Both the position numbers and the translations under genes were made by a program. Under the pieces are notes generated by a model. It saw nothing but the letters and a program-made list of their open reading frames with translations, was not told the origin of the DNA and ran no database searches. From JANYBV01 sp043763155 (GTDB lineage: Bacteria; Pseudomonadota; Alphaproteobacteria; Rickettsiales; SXRF01): a DNA stretch of 11,088 bases. The stretch is taken from assembly GCA_043763155.1 (NCBI GenBank), contig JAYULW010000008.1, positions 1 through 11,088 on the forward strand, read 5' to 3'. Positions 1-5,868 of this stretch are shown here, one piece after another (within the stretch, counting starts at the first letter, position 1; every line of letters starts with the position of its first letter).

Positions 1-105
1 GGCAGCTTAGGCACTGGCGCACTCGTAGGTGGCGCAGTCGGCGCTGCAGCCGGTGGCCTCACCAAAAAAGACGACATCAACCTTGGCAAACCCGCCTGGA
101 AATAA
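1..105 (+). CDS. Glycine-zipper protein, C-terminal fragment
   Basis: The frame is open from the first base and reads 34 residues to a TAA at 103-105; the start lies outside the window. The first 20 residues are Gly/Ala-rich with small-residue spacing (GTGALVGGAVGAAAGG), followed by a polar tail, TKKDDINLGKPAWK. This GxxxG-like pattern is typical of glycine-zipper segments in small envelope or outer-membrane lipoproteins of proteobacteria, where it packs helices in the membrane. A strong terminator begins 17 bases after the stop, which supports this being a real gene end. The exact family cannot be named from the tail alone. Confidence 0.7.
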   Translation, partial: GSLGTGALVGGAVGAAAGGLTKKDDINLGKPAWK

Positions 106-121
106 TACGTAACACCGCATG

Positions 122-160
122 AAAAAGCACACTTCCCCCAAACGGTAAGTGTGCTTTTTT
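122..160 (+). terminator. Rho-independent terminator after the glycine-zipper gene
   Basis: GCACACTT (127-134) pairs exactly with AAGTGTGC (147-154) around a 12-base loop. The stem is extended by five A upstream against the run of six T at 155-160. Stem plus U-tract is the classic intrinsic terminator form. It ends the partial gene at 1-105 and lies just before the ribosome binding site of the next gene. Confidence 0.9.
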
Positions 161-179
161 ACGCTCAAAGGAAATACCC

Positions 180-674
180 ATGGCTGCCAAACGCAAAAAA
201 CCCACCATCTCCAAAAAAATGCTGGAAAGAAAAATTCAGAACCCGGATTCTCCCGGTTTGCGCCGTGGCTTCTTCAGCCGCGCCGCAGCCGCTGCCGCCG
301 AATGGACCGGCAGGCCCATCGCATTTATTCTTGCCCTTACGACCGTCATAATCTGGGCTGTTACCGGCCCCGTTTTCCAATATTCCGAAACATGGCAATT
401 GGTCATCAACACCGGCACCACCATCATTACCTTCTTGCTCGTGTTCCTGATTCAAAACAGCCAGAACCGCGACACACGCGCCATCCAGATCAAGGTAGAC
501 GAACTCATCCGCGCAACCCATGGCGCCCACACTGCCCTGCTCGACCTCGAAGAACTCACCGACGAAGAACTGGGAAGAATTTATAGAAAATATGAGCTTA
601 TCGCCCAGGAATCCCGCGCTCTCCTGCGCAAGGGCAAAAACGACATCCACGTCCCAGAGGTGGATTTAAGCTAA
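180..674 (+). CDS. Low-affinity iron permease family membrane protein
   Basis: This 164-residue protein matches what I know of the low-affinity iron permease family (Pfam PF04120). It has a basic N-terminal region, two membrane helices (about residues 46-66 and 72-91), then the family's signature stretch IQNSQNRDTRAIQIKVDELI (91-110) and a charged cytoplasmic tail. The family is named after yeast Fet4, but bacterial members are short two-helix proteins whose transport role has not been shown, so iron uptake is only a family label here. The ATG at 180 is preceded by AAAGGA at 167-172, a good ribosome binding site. It follows a terminator, so it probably has its own promoter or is read through from upstream. 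Family assignment is fairly sure; function is not. Confidence 0.85.
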   Translation: MAAKRKKPTISKKMLERKIQNPDSPGLRRGFFSRAAAAAAEWTGRPIAFILALTTVIIWAVTGPVFQYSETWQLVINTGTTIITFLLVFLIQNSQNRDTRAIQIKVDELIRATHGAHTALLDLEELTDEELGRIYRKYELIAQESRALLRKGKNDIHVPEVDLS

Positions 675-690
675 AGATTTCCACCATTGC

Positions 691-719
691 GCCGCAGGAT
701 ATATCCTATATCATGCGGC
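691..719 (+). promoter_or_regulatory. Dyad directly before the stand-alone receiver gene
   Basis: GCCGCA (691-696) and TGCGGC (714-719) are perfect inverted repeats around 17 bases that contain a 10-base palindrome, GGATATATCC (697-706). The right arm ends one base before the ATG at 721. The only purine-rich ribosome-binding candidate (AGGA, 696-699) is about 21 bases from the start and inside the dyad, so the next gene has no normal binding site. The dyad could be an operator or an mRNA hairpin affecting initiation; the sequence does not decide which. Confidence 0.3.
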
Positions 720-720
720 A

Positions 721-1122
721 ATGACCGAATCCGCCCCTGTAGCGCCATTATGCATTCTTCTGGTAGAGGATTATGCGCCCAATGTGTTGGTCGCCAGCAT
801 GTTCCTCGAACTGTTCGGCTATACATACGACTTAGCCGTAAACGGCCATGAAGCCCTCGAAAAAATCCGCAAACATACTTACGCCGCAGTTCTGATGGAT
901 GTGCAGATGCATGGCATGAACGGGCTGGAAGCCACCCGCCTCACTCGCGAATACGAAGCCGAGCACAACCTCCCCCACCTGCCCATCATCGGCATAACCG
1001 CTCACGCCCTCGCTGGCGACCGCGAACGCTGCCTCGACTCCGGCATGGACGATTACATCGCCAAGCCCTTCGTGCCCGAAATTCTGCGCGATAAACTGGC
1101 TAAAGCCACCACCAAATCGTAA
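721..1122 (+). CDS. Stand-alone receiver (REC) response regulator
   Basis: The 133 residues form one CheY-like receiver domain with nothing attached. The acidic pocket is E16-D17, the phosphoacceptor is D60 (in LMDVQM), and the switch residues are T93 (ITAHA) and K115 (AKP); all are intact, so it should be phosphorylated. The block TAHALAGDRERCLD followed by GMDDY is the form seen in receivers of hybrid kinases that pass phosphate to Hpt domains. The same block recurs in the C-terminal receiver of the hybrid kinase at 3835-5418, which suggests a shared origin. With no output domain it may be a phosphate shuttle, a phosphate sink, or a regulator acting by protein contact. Start choice is uncertain because no good ribosome binding site precedes it. 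Domain identity is very sure; partners are unknown. Confidence 0.93.
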   Translation: MTESAPVAPLCILLVEDYAPNVLVASMFLELFGYTYDLAVNGHEALEKIRKHTYAAVLMDVQMHGMNGLEATRLTREYEAEHNLPHLPIIGITAHALAGDRERCLDSGMDDYIAKPFVPEILRDKLAKATTKS

Positions 1123-1218
1123 TTTACGGAAAATTTATGCCCTGCATAATCGCTCCATGGAGTAACTTAATCCGTTTTCAGCTATCCTGATTGTATAAGA
1201 ACACTTAGGAGAGAAACC
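1123..1218 (+). promoter_or_regulatory. Intergenic region with two short dyads before the DUF1328 gene
   Basis: TTATGC (1135-1140) pairs with GCATAA (1144-1149) across CCT, and CTCCATGGAG (1153-1162) is a perfect 10-base palindrome. A possible -10 box, TATAAG (1194-1199), lies 20 bases before the next start, but no convincing -35 hexamer sits 16-18 bases upstream of it. The dyads may be operator sites or a weak end for the receiver transcript. There is no T-run, so a standard terminator is unlikely. Confidence 0.25.
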
Positions 1219-1398
1219 ATGCTAAATTACGTCATCACCTTTTTCCTGCTCGCGGTCCTCGCAGCTATTTTTGGCTTCGGCGGCCTTGCCGGCACCTTCG
1301 CCGGAATCGCCAAGCTCATCGCGGTGGTATTCATTGCTTTGTTTGTTGCAAGCCTGCTTTTCAGCGCCATCTCTGGCCGCAGGCCTCCTGCACTTTAA
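1219..1398 (+). CDS. DUF1328 (UPF0391, YtjA-like) small membrane protein
   Basis: A 59-residue protein begins MLNYVITFFLLAVLAAIFGF, continues GGLAGTFAGIAKLIAVVFIA and ends SGRRPPAL. It closely fits DUF1328, whose members are about 55 residues with two membrane helices joined by a glycine-rich G(F)GGxAGTxAGIAK turn; here the helices are about residues 3-20 and 31-51. GGAGAG (1208-1213) gives a good ribosome binding site 5 bases before the ATG. The family is widespread in proteobacteria and often sits among stress genes, but no molecular function is established. It ends 9 bases before the convergent histidine kinase gene, inside a 13-bp tandem duplication. Identification is strong despite the short length. 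Confidence 0.9.
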   Translation: MLNYVITFFLLAVLAAIFGFGGLAGTFAGIAKLIAVVFIALFVASLLFSAISGRRPPAL

Positions 1399-1416
1399 TC
1401 GGGCACTTTAATCGGG
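1391..1416. repeat. 13-bp perfect tandem duplication at a convergent gene junction
   Basis: CACTTTAATCGGG occurs twice with no gap (1391-1403 and 1404-1416). The first copy holds the TAA stop of the plus-strand DUF1328 gene (1396-1398). The second copy holds the stop of the minus-strand kinase (1408-1410). With one copy removed, the two stops would overlap by two bases, so the duplication appears to have separated two genes that once overlapped tail to tail. Confidence 0.9.
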
Positions 1417-2157
1417 CGAAAGCGGAAAACTAAGGGTAAACAGCGCGCCGCTTTTTGCATCCGGCGTTACCACATTCACGTCACCGCCCAGCAAATGCAT
1501 AATTTCGCGGCAAATCGAAAGCCCAAGCCCTGTACCTGCGCTTTGCTGGTCGCTCTTGCTGAAGCGCGTGTATTTGTCAAAAATGCTATCATAGCGCGCT
1601 TCCGGCACACCCTTGCCATTATCCTGCACGCTGATATAGCCAAGCCCGCCCTCGTCCTTGCCATAACGCAAAATAATATTCGGCGTTTCCCCGCCGTATT
1701 TCACCGCATTATCCAGCACCAGCGACAGCGCCCGGCTTAAAAGCGACGGGTCAATCACCAGTGCAAATTCTTCACTCATGGATTCCATATCCACTTTGCA
1801 GTGCTGCAAACGGTTGTCGCTGCTAATCATGCAGTCTTTCAGCAGATGGCTTAAATTCACCCGCTCGTTGCGCAGCTTTACCATGCCGCTTTCCAGCTTG
1901 CCCATATCCAGGATATTCGTCACGAAATTATCCAGCCGGTAGGCTTCCTGCAAAGCGGTTGAAATCAGCGCCTCTTTTTTCTCCGGCGCGAGCTTCGCCT
2001 GCATGCGCTGGTAAATCTCCAGCGACCCGATCATCGAAGCCAGCGGCGTTTTCAGGTCGTGCGACACCGCCGAAAACAATTGCCGGTGCATTTGCTCCCG
2101 CTCAACGTCAAAAGACGAAGCGCCACTCTCACCAGAAGGTTGTTTTCGTTGTGCCAT
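1408..2157 (-). CDS. Soluble histidine kinase without a sensor domain
   Basis: The 249 residues hold only the transmitter core. The HisKA helix carries the phosphoacceptor H33 in AVSHDLKTPLASMIG, a form close to the C-terminal kinase of KdpD. The ATPase follows with N-box N150 (VLDNAVKYGG), G1 D179 (DNGKGV), an F-box around IFDKYTRF, and G2 GTGLGL (208-213). No membrane helix, PAS, GAF or CHASE domain precedes the kinase, so its input must come from a partner protein. I chose the ATG at 2157 because GGGA lies just upstream; a TTG at 2193 would add 12 residues but lacks a binding site. It is the last gene of an operon behind a YfdX-like protein and has no adjacent cognate regulator. The nearest receiver is the convergent one at 721-1122. 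Confidence 0.9.
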   Translation of the reverse strand: MAQRKQPSGESGASSFDVEREQMHRQLFSAVSHDLKTPLASMIGSLEIYQRMQAKLAPEKKEALISTALQEAYRLDNFVTNILDMGKLESGMVKLRNERVNLSHLLKDCMISSDNRLQHCKVDMESMSEEFALVIDPSLLSRALSLVLDNAVKYGGETPNIILRYGKDEGGLGYISVQDNGKGVPEARYDSIFDKYTRFSKSDQQSAGTGLGLSICREIMHLLGGDVNVVTPDAKSGALFTLSFPLSPD

Positions 2158-2198
2158 AAATCCCAGGATAGTTGTATTAAGCGTATTTAGCAAAAAAA

Positions 2199-3071
2199 TT
2201 AATTAGTCCAATTACGCAACCGCGTCCACCAGCCTTCCATCTGCGCATCCGCTTTCGCCAGCAATCCGGGATCACCTTTGGCTACCTGCTCTTGCAGTGC
2301 CCCAACTTCCTTGTGCATCGTCACGACCTGCTCGCGCTTCTCGCCCGCTGGCTGCTGCTTTTCAAACTCGTCTAAAGCCACCGCCGCATGCTTAAGCGCA
2401 AACCGTGCGCCCGAATAATTATCCATCGCTACAAAATCACGCGCCAGCGCAATATTATCCCGCGCCACCTCCTGCGGCAGCGAGCGCTTGCGCTCCACCT
2501 TCACCACCTGGTCGGAAAGCTTCGCAAGGTCCTTATCCGCGTCCGACACATAATCCTGCGACAATGCCTGCATAGCCTTCGCTAATCCCTTTTCTGGCTT
2601 ATCGCCGCTAAGGTCCAGCGTCAGGTACACAACGTCCGCATCCGTCACTGCCAGCGTGTTGCCCCGCGCCCAGAACGGGCCCTTGGTCACCTTCTTCACC
2701 TCAACAGGCCGCTCCACGGGAAAGTAATGCGTCTTGTAATTCGTGTCATACGCATACACCACCCGCCCGGATTCAACCTGCACCACCTTCTTGCCTTCAA
2801 GGCTTGCCTGTCGCAGCACCGAAAGCGAATCCTGCGCCTGCTCAATATGGGTTTGCGCCAGCGGGTAATCCTTCATGGCAATCGCCACGCGCGCATAATT
2901 GATATGCGCAACAAATTGCGACGCCGCCTGCGCCGGGTGATCGGCGTCGGCCACGTCTGCTTCAGCTTGGGTTTGGGTGTTGGCCACAATCGTGGGCGCT
3001 GCCGCCGCCGTATTTGCAACCATGCAGGTAAAAATGGCCAATACGGCAAGTGCTGATGCTGATTGGGTCAC
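2199..3071 (-). CDS. YfdX-like exported protein
   Basis: This 290-residue protein has a hydrophobic leader ending in NTAAAA (cleavage near residue 25), followed by a helical, Ala- and Lys-rich mature part. Segments such as HINYARVAIAMKDYPLAQTHIEQAQDSL and the later DNIALARDFVAMDNYSGARFALKHA are two related helical hairpins, the form I associate with the YfdX family. E. coli yfdX is controlled by EvgA and linked to acid or drug stress; its biochemistry is unsettled. The GTG at 3071 has GAGG about 6 bases upstream. The leader then lacks the usual Lys/Arg at its start; the frame stays open to the previous stop, with only rare start codons available. It lies 23 bases after the 84-residue protein and 41 bases before the kinase, so the three genes are probably one transcript. 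YfdX assignment is by pattern only. Confidence 0.7.
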   Translation of the reverse strand: MTQSASALAVLAIFTCMVANTAAAAPTIVANTQTQAEADVADADHPAQAASQFVAHINYARVAIAMKDYPLAQTHIEQAQDSLSVLRQASLEGKKVVQVESGRVVYAYDTNYKTHYFPVERPVEVKKVTKGPFWARGNTLAVTDADVVYLTLDLSGDKPEKGLAKAMQALSQDYVSDADKDLAKLSDQVVKVERKRSLPQEVARDNIALARDFVAMDNYSGARFALKHAAVALDEFEKQQPAGEKREQVVTMHKEVGALQEQVAKGDPGLLAKADAQMEGWWTRLRNWTN

Positions 3072-3094
3072 AATGCCTCGTAACAGTAGGAAAT

Positions 3095-3349
3095 TTATTT
3101 AGCGGTATTGTCTTTAATATCCTGGCCAACGTCTTTCACGGCGTCCCCGACTTTTTCACCAGGGGTACGGTCTTCAAGCTGGCGGGCGGCTTTATCAACG
3201 CCATTTGGTAGTTCAGCCACCGCATCACCAATGCGCTGCGCGCCAGTGCGGTTATCGGGCATGGTCAGCACCCCATAGGCCATAATAGCCAGAATCACCA
3301 CCAATGCCGCGCCAATCCATTTGCCTGCGGCCGTATTTGTATTTTCCAT
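3095..3349 (-). CDS. Small single-pass membrane protein, function unknown
   Basis: The 84 residues comprise a short polar N-terminus, one membrane helix (about residues 11-30, WIGAALVVILAIMAYGVLTM) and a charged tail. The tail holds two similar units, IGDAVAELPNGVDKAARQLE and VGDAVKDVGQDIKDNTAK, suggesting amphipathic helices like those of CsbD- or YtxH-type stress proteins, though I cannot assign a family. AAGGA lies about 10 bases before the ATG at 3349. It is the first gene of the operon with the YfdX-like protein and the soluble kinase. A membrane-anchored tail next to a kinase without a sensor makes it a possible input partner, which is inference. Confidence 0.8.
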   Translation of the reverse strand: MENTNTAAGKWIGAALVVILAIMAYGVLTMPDNRTGAQRIGDAVAELPNGVDKAARQLEDRTPGEKVGDAVKDVGQDIKDNTAK

Positions 3350-3502
3350 AACAAGTATTCCTTACGTCAATTAAATCAAAATCAAAGCACATCATGCGCC
3401 TAAGCAGTCATATCGTAATTGTTGGGATTTGCACAATATTTTTACCGGGTTTTTACCCTCCGCACGTGCAGATCATCAACAAATCAGTGTAGTCCCTGCC
3501 AC
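3350..3502 (-). promoter_or_regulatory. Leader region of the YfdX-kinase operon
   Basis: These 153 bases separate the 84-residue gene from the hairpin after the acidic mini-gene and must hold the operon promoter if the operon is transcribed on its own. Visible structure includes GGGTTTTTACCC (3447-3458), which can fold on itself, a direct repeat of TTTTTACC around it, and the 8-base palindrome GCACGTGC (3462-3469). I could not fit a convincing pair of -35 and -10 boxes, and no GGAAC-type alternative sigma element is present on the minus strand. Confidence 0.3.
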
Positions 3503-3549
3503 TATAGGTTTTCGATGTGGATGACCGCATCTCACATAAAGAACCTATA
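3503..3549 (-). other. Long hairpin right after the acidic mini-gene
   Basis: On the plus strand, TATAGGTT (3503-3510) pairs with AACCTATA (3542-3549), ATGTG (3515-3519) with CACAT (3533-3537), and GATG (3520-3523) with CATC (3528-3531), around a 4-base loop. That gives about 18 pairs with one small internal loop and one bulged base. In minus-strand transcripts it begins 4 bases after the stop at 3554. No T-run follows, so it may protect a 3' end, act as an atypical terminator, or belong to a small RNA. Confidence 0.6.
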
Positions 3550-3553
3550 AAGA

Positions 3554-3730
3554 TTAACGCAGATCGAGCAAATCCTCGTCGTTCCAGGAATCGTCGAAAT
3601 CATGGGTGTGCTGGGTGTTCAGGCTGTCGGTATCGAAAGCCATCGTTTCAAATTCATCGAACTCGCCGTCAATGAGAACCTGGTCAATGGAAGCGATAGG
3701 AAAGTGCTGGATGGGGCTGTGTGTACGCAT
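3554..3730 (-). CDS. Unrecognised very acidic 58-residue protein
   Basis: The frame runs from an ATG at 3730 to a TAA at 3554 and begins MRTHSPIQHFPIASIDQVLI. About 15 of 58 residues are Asp or Glu against two Arg, with acidic clusters DGEFDEFE (21-28) and DFDDSWNDEDLLDL (44-57). There is no signal peptide, membrane helix or Cys. A clear AAAGGA (3739-3744) lies 8 bases before the start, which is the main reason to call it a gene. It sits 104 bases after the hybrid kinase stop and is flanked by its own hairpins. The composition would suit a small protein binding a basic partner or mimicking nucleic acid, but that is speculation and I recognise no family. Confidence 0.7.
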   Translation of the reverse strand: MRTHSPIQHFPIASIDQVLIDGEFDEFETMAFDTDSLNTQHTHDFDDSWNDEDLLDLR

Positions 3731-3744
3731 GGTATGATTCCTTT

Positions 3745-3791
3745 CATGGGTTAGATTCGTTCTTGTGAAACGTATCTAATCATTACCCATG
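3745..3791 (-). promoter_or_regulatory. Leader hairpin abutting the ribosome binding site of the acidic mini-gene
   Basis: On the plus strand, CATGGGT-TAGAT (3745-3756) pairs with ATCTA (3774-3778) and ACCCATG (3785-3791), with a 6-base bulge on one side. CGTT (3758-3761) pairs with AACG (3769-3772) around a 7-base loop, after a single mismatch. That is about 16 pairs. The outer arm touches AAAGGA (3739-3744), so in the mRNA the helix would stack directly on the ribosome binding site. It could be a translation control element or a DNA operator. Confidence 0.5.
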
Positions 3792-3817
3792 TAAAGAAGC
3801 ACCGCGTAGTGGCATTA

Positions 3818-3836
3818 AGCGGGATAAAGATCCGCT
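3818..3836 (-). terminator. Short hairpin over the hybrid kinase stop codon, possible weak terminator
   Basis: AGCGG-GAT (3818-3825) pairs with ATCCGCT (3830-3836) with one bulged base and a 4-base loop. It overlaps the TAG at 3835-3837. No T-run follows on the minus strand, so termination here would be inefficient and the acidic mini-gene may be partly read through from the kinase operon. Confidence 0.3.
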
Positions 3837-5418
3837 AAACTGCCTTCGCCAGAATATCCAGTTTTTGTTCCAGTATTTCCGGATGAATCGGTTTACTCAT
3901 ATAATCATCCATGCCTGCATCCAGGCAGCGTTCGCGGTCGCCCGCCAGCGCATGCGCCGTCACCCCAAGAATCGGTTGGCGGAAGCCCTTCATCTCTTCA
4001 ATGGCGCGAATACGGCGCGTTGTTTCAAACCCGTCCATATCCTGCATCTGCACGTCCATCAGAATCGCTAAATACGGCACAGCATTGCCCTCGATTTTGC
4101 CCAGCGCCGCTTCGCCCGAACTCACCGCTTCCACAATAAATCCCATATTCTCAAGCATCATCGTGGCCACCATCACGTTCGGCGGATAATCTTCCACCAG
4201 CAGCACCGAGCCTTTGCCCGCCACAGCCGTAACAGGCACAACATCGGCTTTCATGTCATCAACCGCGCCGCTTACAATAACGGGCACATGCATCGCAAAG
4301 CTGGAACCCACGCCTTCTACACTGCTTACCGTAATGTCGCCGCCCATCAGCTTCGTAAGCGATTTACAGATCGAAAGCCCAAGCCCCGTCCCGCCAAACC
4401 GCCGCGTGATAGACTGGTCGGCCTGCACGAATTTGTTGAAAATCTGCGTCTGCTTTTCCACTGGAATACCAATACCCGTATCCGAAACCGTGATCCACAA
4501 CTCAGCGCCTTTGTCATTAGCCTCATAGCGCGCAACCACCGTCACGCCGCCCTGCAGCGTAAATTTCAGCGCGTTGCTCACCAGGTTTGTAATGATCTGC
4601 TGAATGCGCGTCCGGTCGCTTTTCAGCTCCACCCCGAATGTCAGGTCGTCCAGCACCAGCGCCAGCGACTTCGCCGCTGCCTCGCCTGCAAACATGTTAT
4701 GCACATCCTTAAACAACGCTGAAATCGTGAAAGGCTTCACCTCAAATTCCACCAGCCCCGATTCAATCCTGCTCAAATCCAGCAGGTCGTTGATCAGCTC
4801 CAGAAGTAAATCAGCACTGGTGGATAATGTGTCCACCATCTCTTTTTGTTTCGCATCCAACTTCGTCTGCGTAAGCAGCCGCGAAAGCCCGATCACCGCG
4901 TTCATCGGCGTGCGGATTTCATGGCTCATGGTGGCCAGGAATTCGCTCTTGGCCGTATTGGCCAGTTCCGCTTTTTCCTTTGCCGCCTGCAGTTCCAGCC
5001 GCTGCGCTTCGTTCTCGCGTGACAGGCGGTCCTTCGTGTATGCCGCCTGCATAATGGCAGGCAGCAGGTCGAGGTAGAACTGCCCTGAATCTTTCACCGC
5101 ATAATCCGCAGCGCCTTTTTCCAGCGCCTGCAGCGCCACGCGCTCATCACCGCTGGAAGTCAGCAGAATCACCGGCGGGTAATTCCCGATTGGCACCAAT
5201 CGCTCAATCAGTTCAATCCCGGTCATGCCCGGCAAATTATAATCCAGCAGCACCAGGTCATAATGATGCTGGTTCAGCATTGCGAGTCCTTCTTCGCCGC
5301 TGGCAGCCACTTCAACGTCAAAGCGCGCACGCTCCATGCGCTTTTGCAGCAGTCGCGCCAAGCCCTCGTCATCTTCAACGTAAAGGATCTTGCGCAGGTT
5401 CTCGGATTGATATGTCAT
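3835..5418 (-). CDS. Hybrid histidine kinase, REC-HisKA-ATPase-REC
   Basis: The 527 residues hold four domains. The N-terminal receiver has D16/D17, phosphoacceptor D59, T87 and K109. A coiled linker (about 125-155) leads to HisKA with H166 in TMSHEIRTPMNAVIG. The ATPase has N282 (NLVSNALKF), D313 (DTGIGI) and FGGTGLGL (341-348). The C-terminal receiver has E409/D410, D455, T487 and K509. All phosphotransfer residues are intact. There is no membrane helix, so it is cytoplasmic and takes its input through the first receiver, plausibly from the kinase at 5865-7676. The second receiver carries the GDRERCLDAGMDDY pattern typical of hybrids that hand phosphate to an Hpt domain; none is visible here. 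I chose the ATG at 5418, 9 bases after the previous stop; a TTG at 5424 is the alternative. It is third in its operon. Confidence 0.94.
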   Translation of the reverse strand: MTYQSENLRKILYVEDDEGLARLLQKRMERARFDVEVAASGEEGLAMLNQHHYDLVLLDYNLPGMTGIELIERLVPIGNYPPVILLTSSGDERVALQALEKGAADYAVKDSGQFYLDLLPAIMQAAYTKDRLSRENEAQRLELQAAKEKAELANTAKSEFLATMSHEIRTPMNAVIGLSRLLTQTKLDAKQKEMVDTLSTSADLLLELINDLLDLSRIESGLVEFEVKPFTISALFKDVHNMFAGEAAAKSLALVLDDLTFGVELKSDRTRIQQIITNLVSNALKFTLQGGVTVVARYEANDKGAELWITVSDTGIGIPVEKQTQIFNKFVQADQSITRRFGGTGLGLSICKSLTKLMGGDITVSSVEGVGSSFAMHVPVIVSGAVDDMKADVVPVTAVAGKGSVLLVEDYPPNVMVATMMLENMGFIVEAVSSGEAALGKIEGNAVPYLAILMDVQMQDMDGFETTRRIRAIEEMKGFRQPILGVTAHALAGDRERCLDAGMDDYMSKPIHPEILEQKLDILAKAV

Positions 5419-5427
5419 GGGCAAACC

Positions 5428-5868
5428 CTACATCCCCCCCGGCAGTTTTACCACCGCTAACATCAGCCCCAGCCGCTTAATAGCGTCCGAAAACTGCTCA
5501 TATTCCACGGGTTTCGCCACATACACATTGCACCCCAGCTCATAGCAGCGGTCAATTTCACGTGGATTATCAGTAGTGGTAAGGATAATCACCGGAATAA
5601 GCTTTGTGCGTTCATCAGCTTTGATGCGCTTCAGCACCTCAAACCCGTCTATCTCCGGCAGGTTCAGATCCAGCAGCACCAGCAACTGGTCCTGTTTGGA
5701 AAAATTGGGCTTTTCCGCAAAAAGAAAGTCCAGCGCCTCTTGGCCTGTGCTGCAATGTTTCAGCTCGTTGCTAATGCCCGCACGGCGCAAATTACGCTCA
5801 ATGAGTTTTGCGTGCCCCTCATCGTCTTCCACCATCACAAGGGTCACATGTTCTTTTAGTCCGTTCAT
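5428..5868 (-). CDS. Rcp1-like single-domain response regulator
   Basis: One receiver domain spans almost all 146 residues. The acidic pocket is D15/D16, the phosphoacceptor is D67 in LLDLNLPEIDGFEVL, and T97 (ILTTT) and K119 (AKP) complete the active site. The long loop before D67 and the TTTDNPREIDRCYELGCNVY segment match the Rcp1 class, regulators typically encoded beside phytochrome-like or CHASE3/PAS kinases. Its ATG overlaps the stop of the upstream kinase in an ATGA arrangement, indicating coupled translation and a kinase-regulator pair. It has no output domain, so it probably relays phosphate or docks on a partner, perhaps the following hybrid kinase. It differs in type from the receiver at 721-1122. 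Confidence 0.93.
   Translation of the reverse strand: MNGLKEHVTLVMVEDDEGHAKLIERNLRRAGISNELKHCSTGQEALDFLFAEKPNFSKQDQLLVLLDLNLPEIDGFEVLKRIKADERTKLIPVIILTTTDNPREIDRCYELGCNVYVAKPVEYEQFSDAIKRLGLMLAVVKLPGGM

Noticed and set aside
149..586. Plus-strand 145-residue frame overlapping the iron permease family gene
   Set aside because: Its product is Arg/His/Pro-rich with no domain, and it starts inside the terminator stem. The frame starting at 180 matches a known family.
3095..3349. 84-residue protein as a CsbD-family stress protein
   Set aside because: The tail repeats are only loosely similar, and CsbD proteins lack the N-terminal membrane helix seen here.
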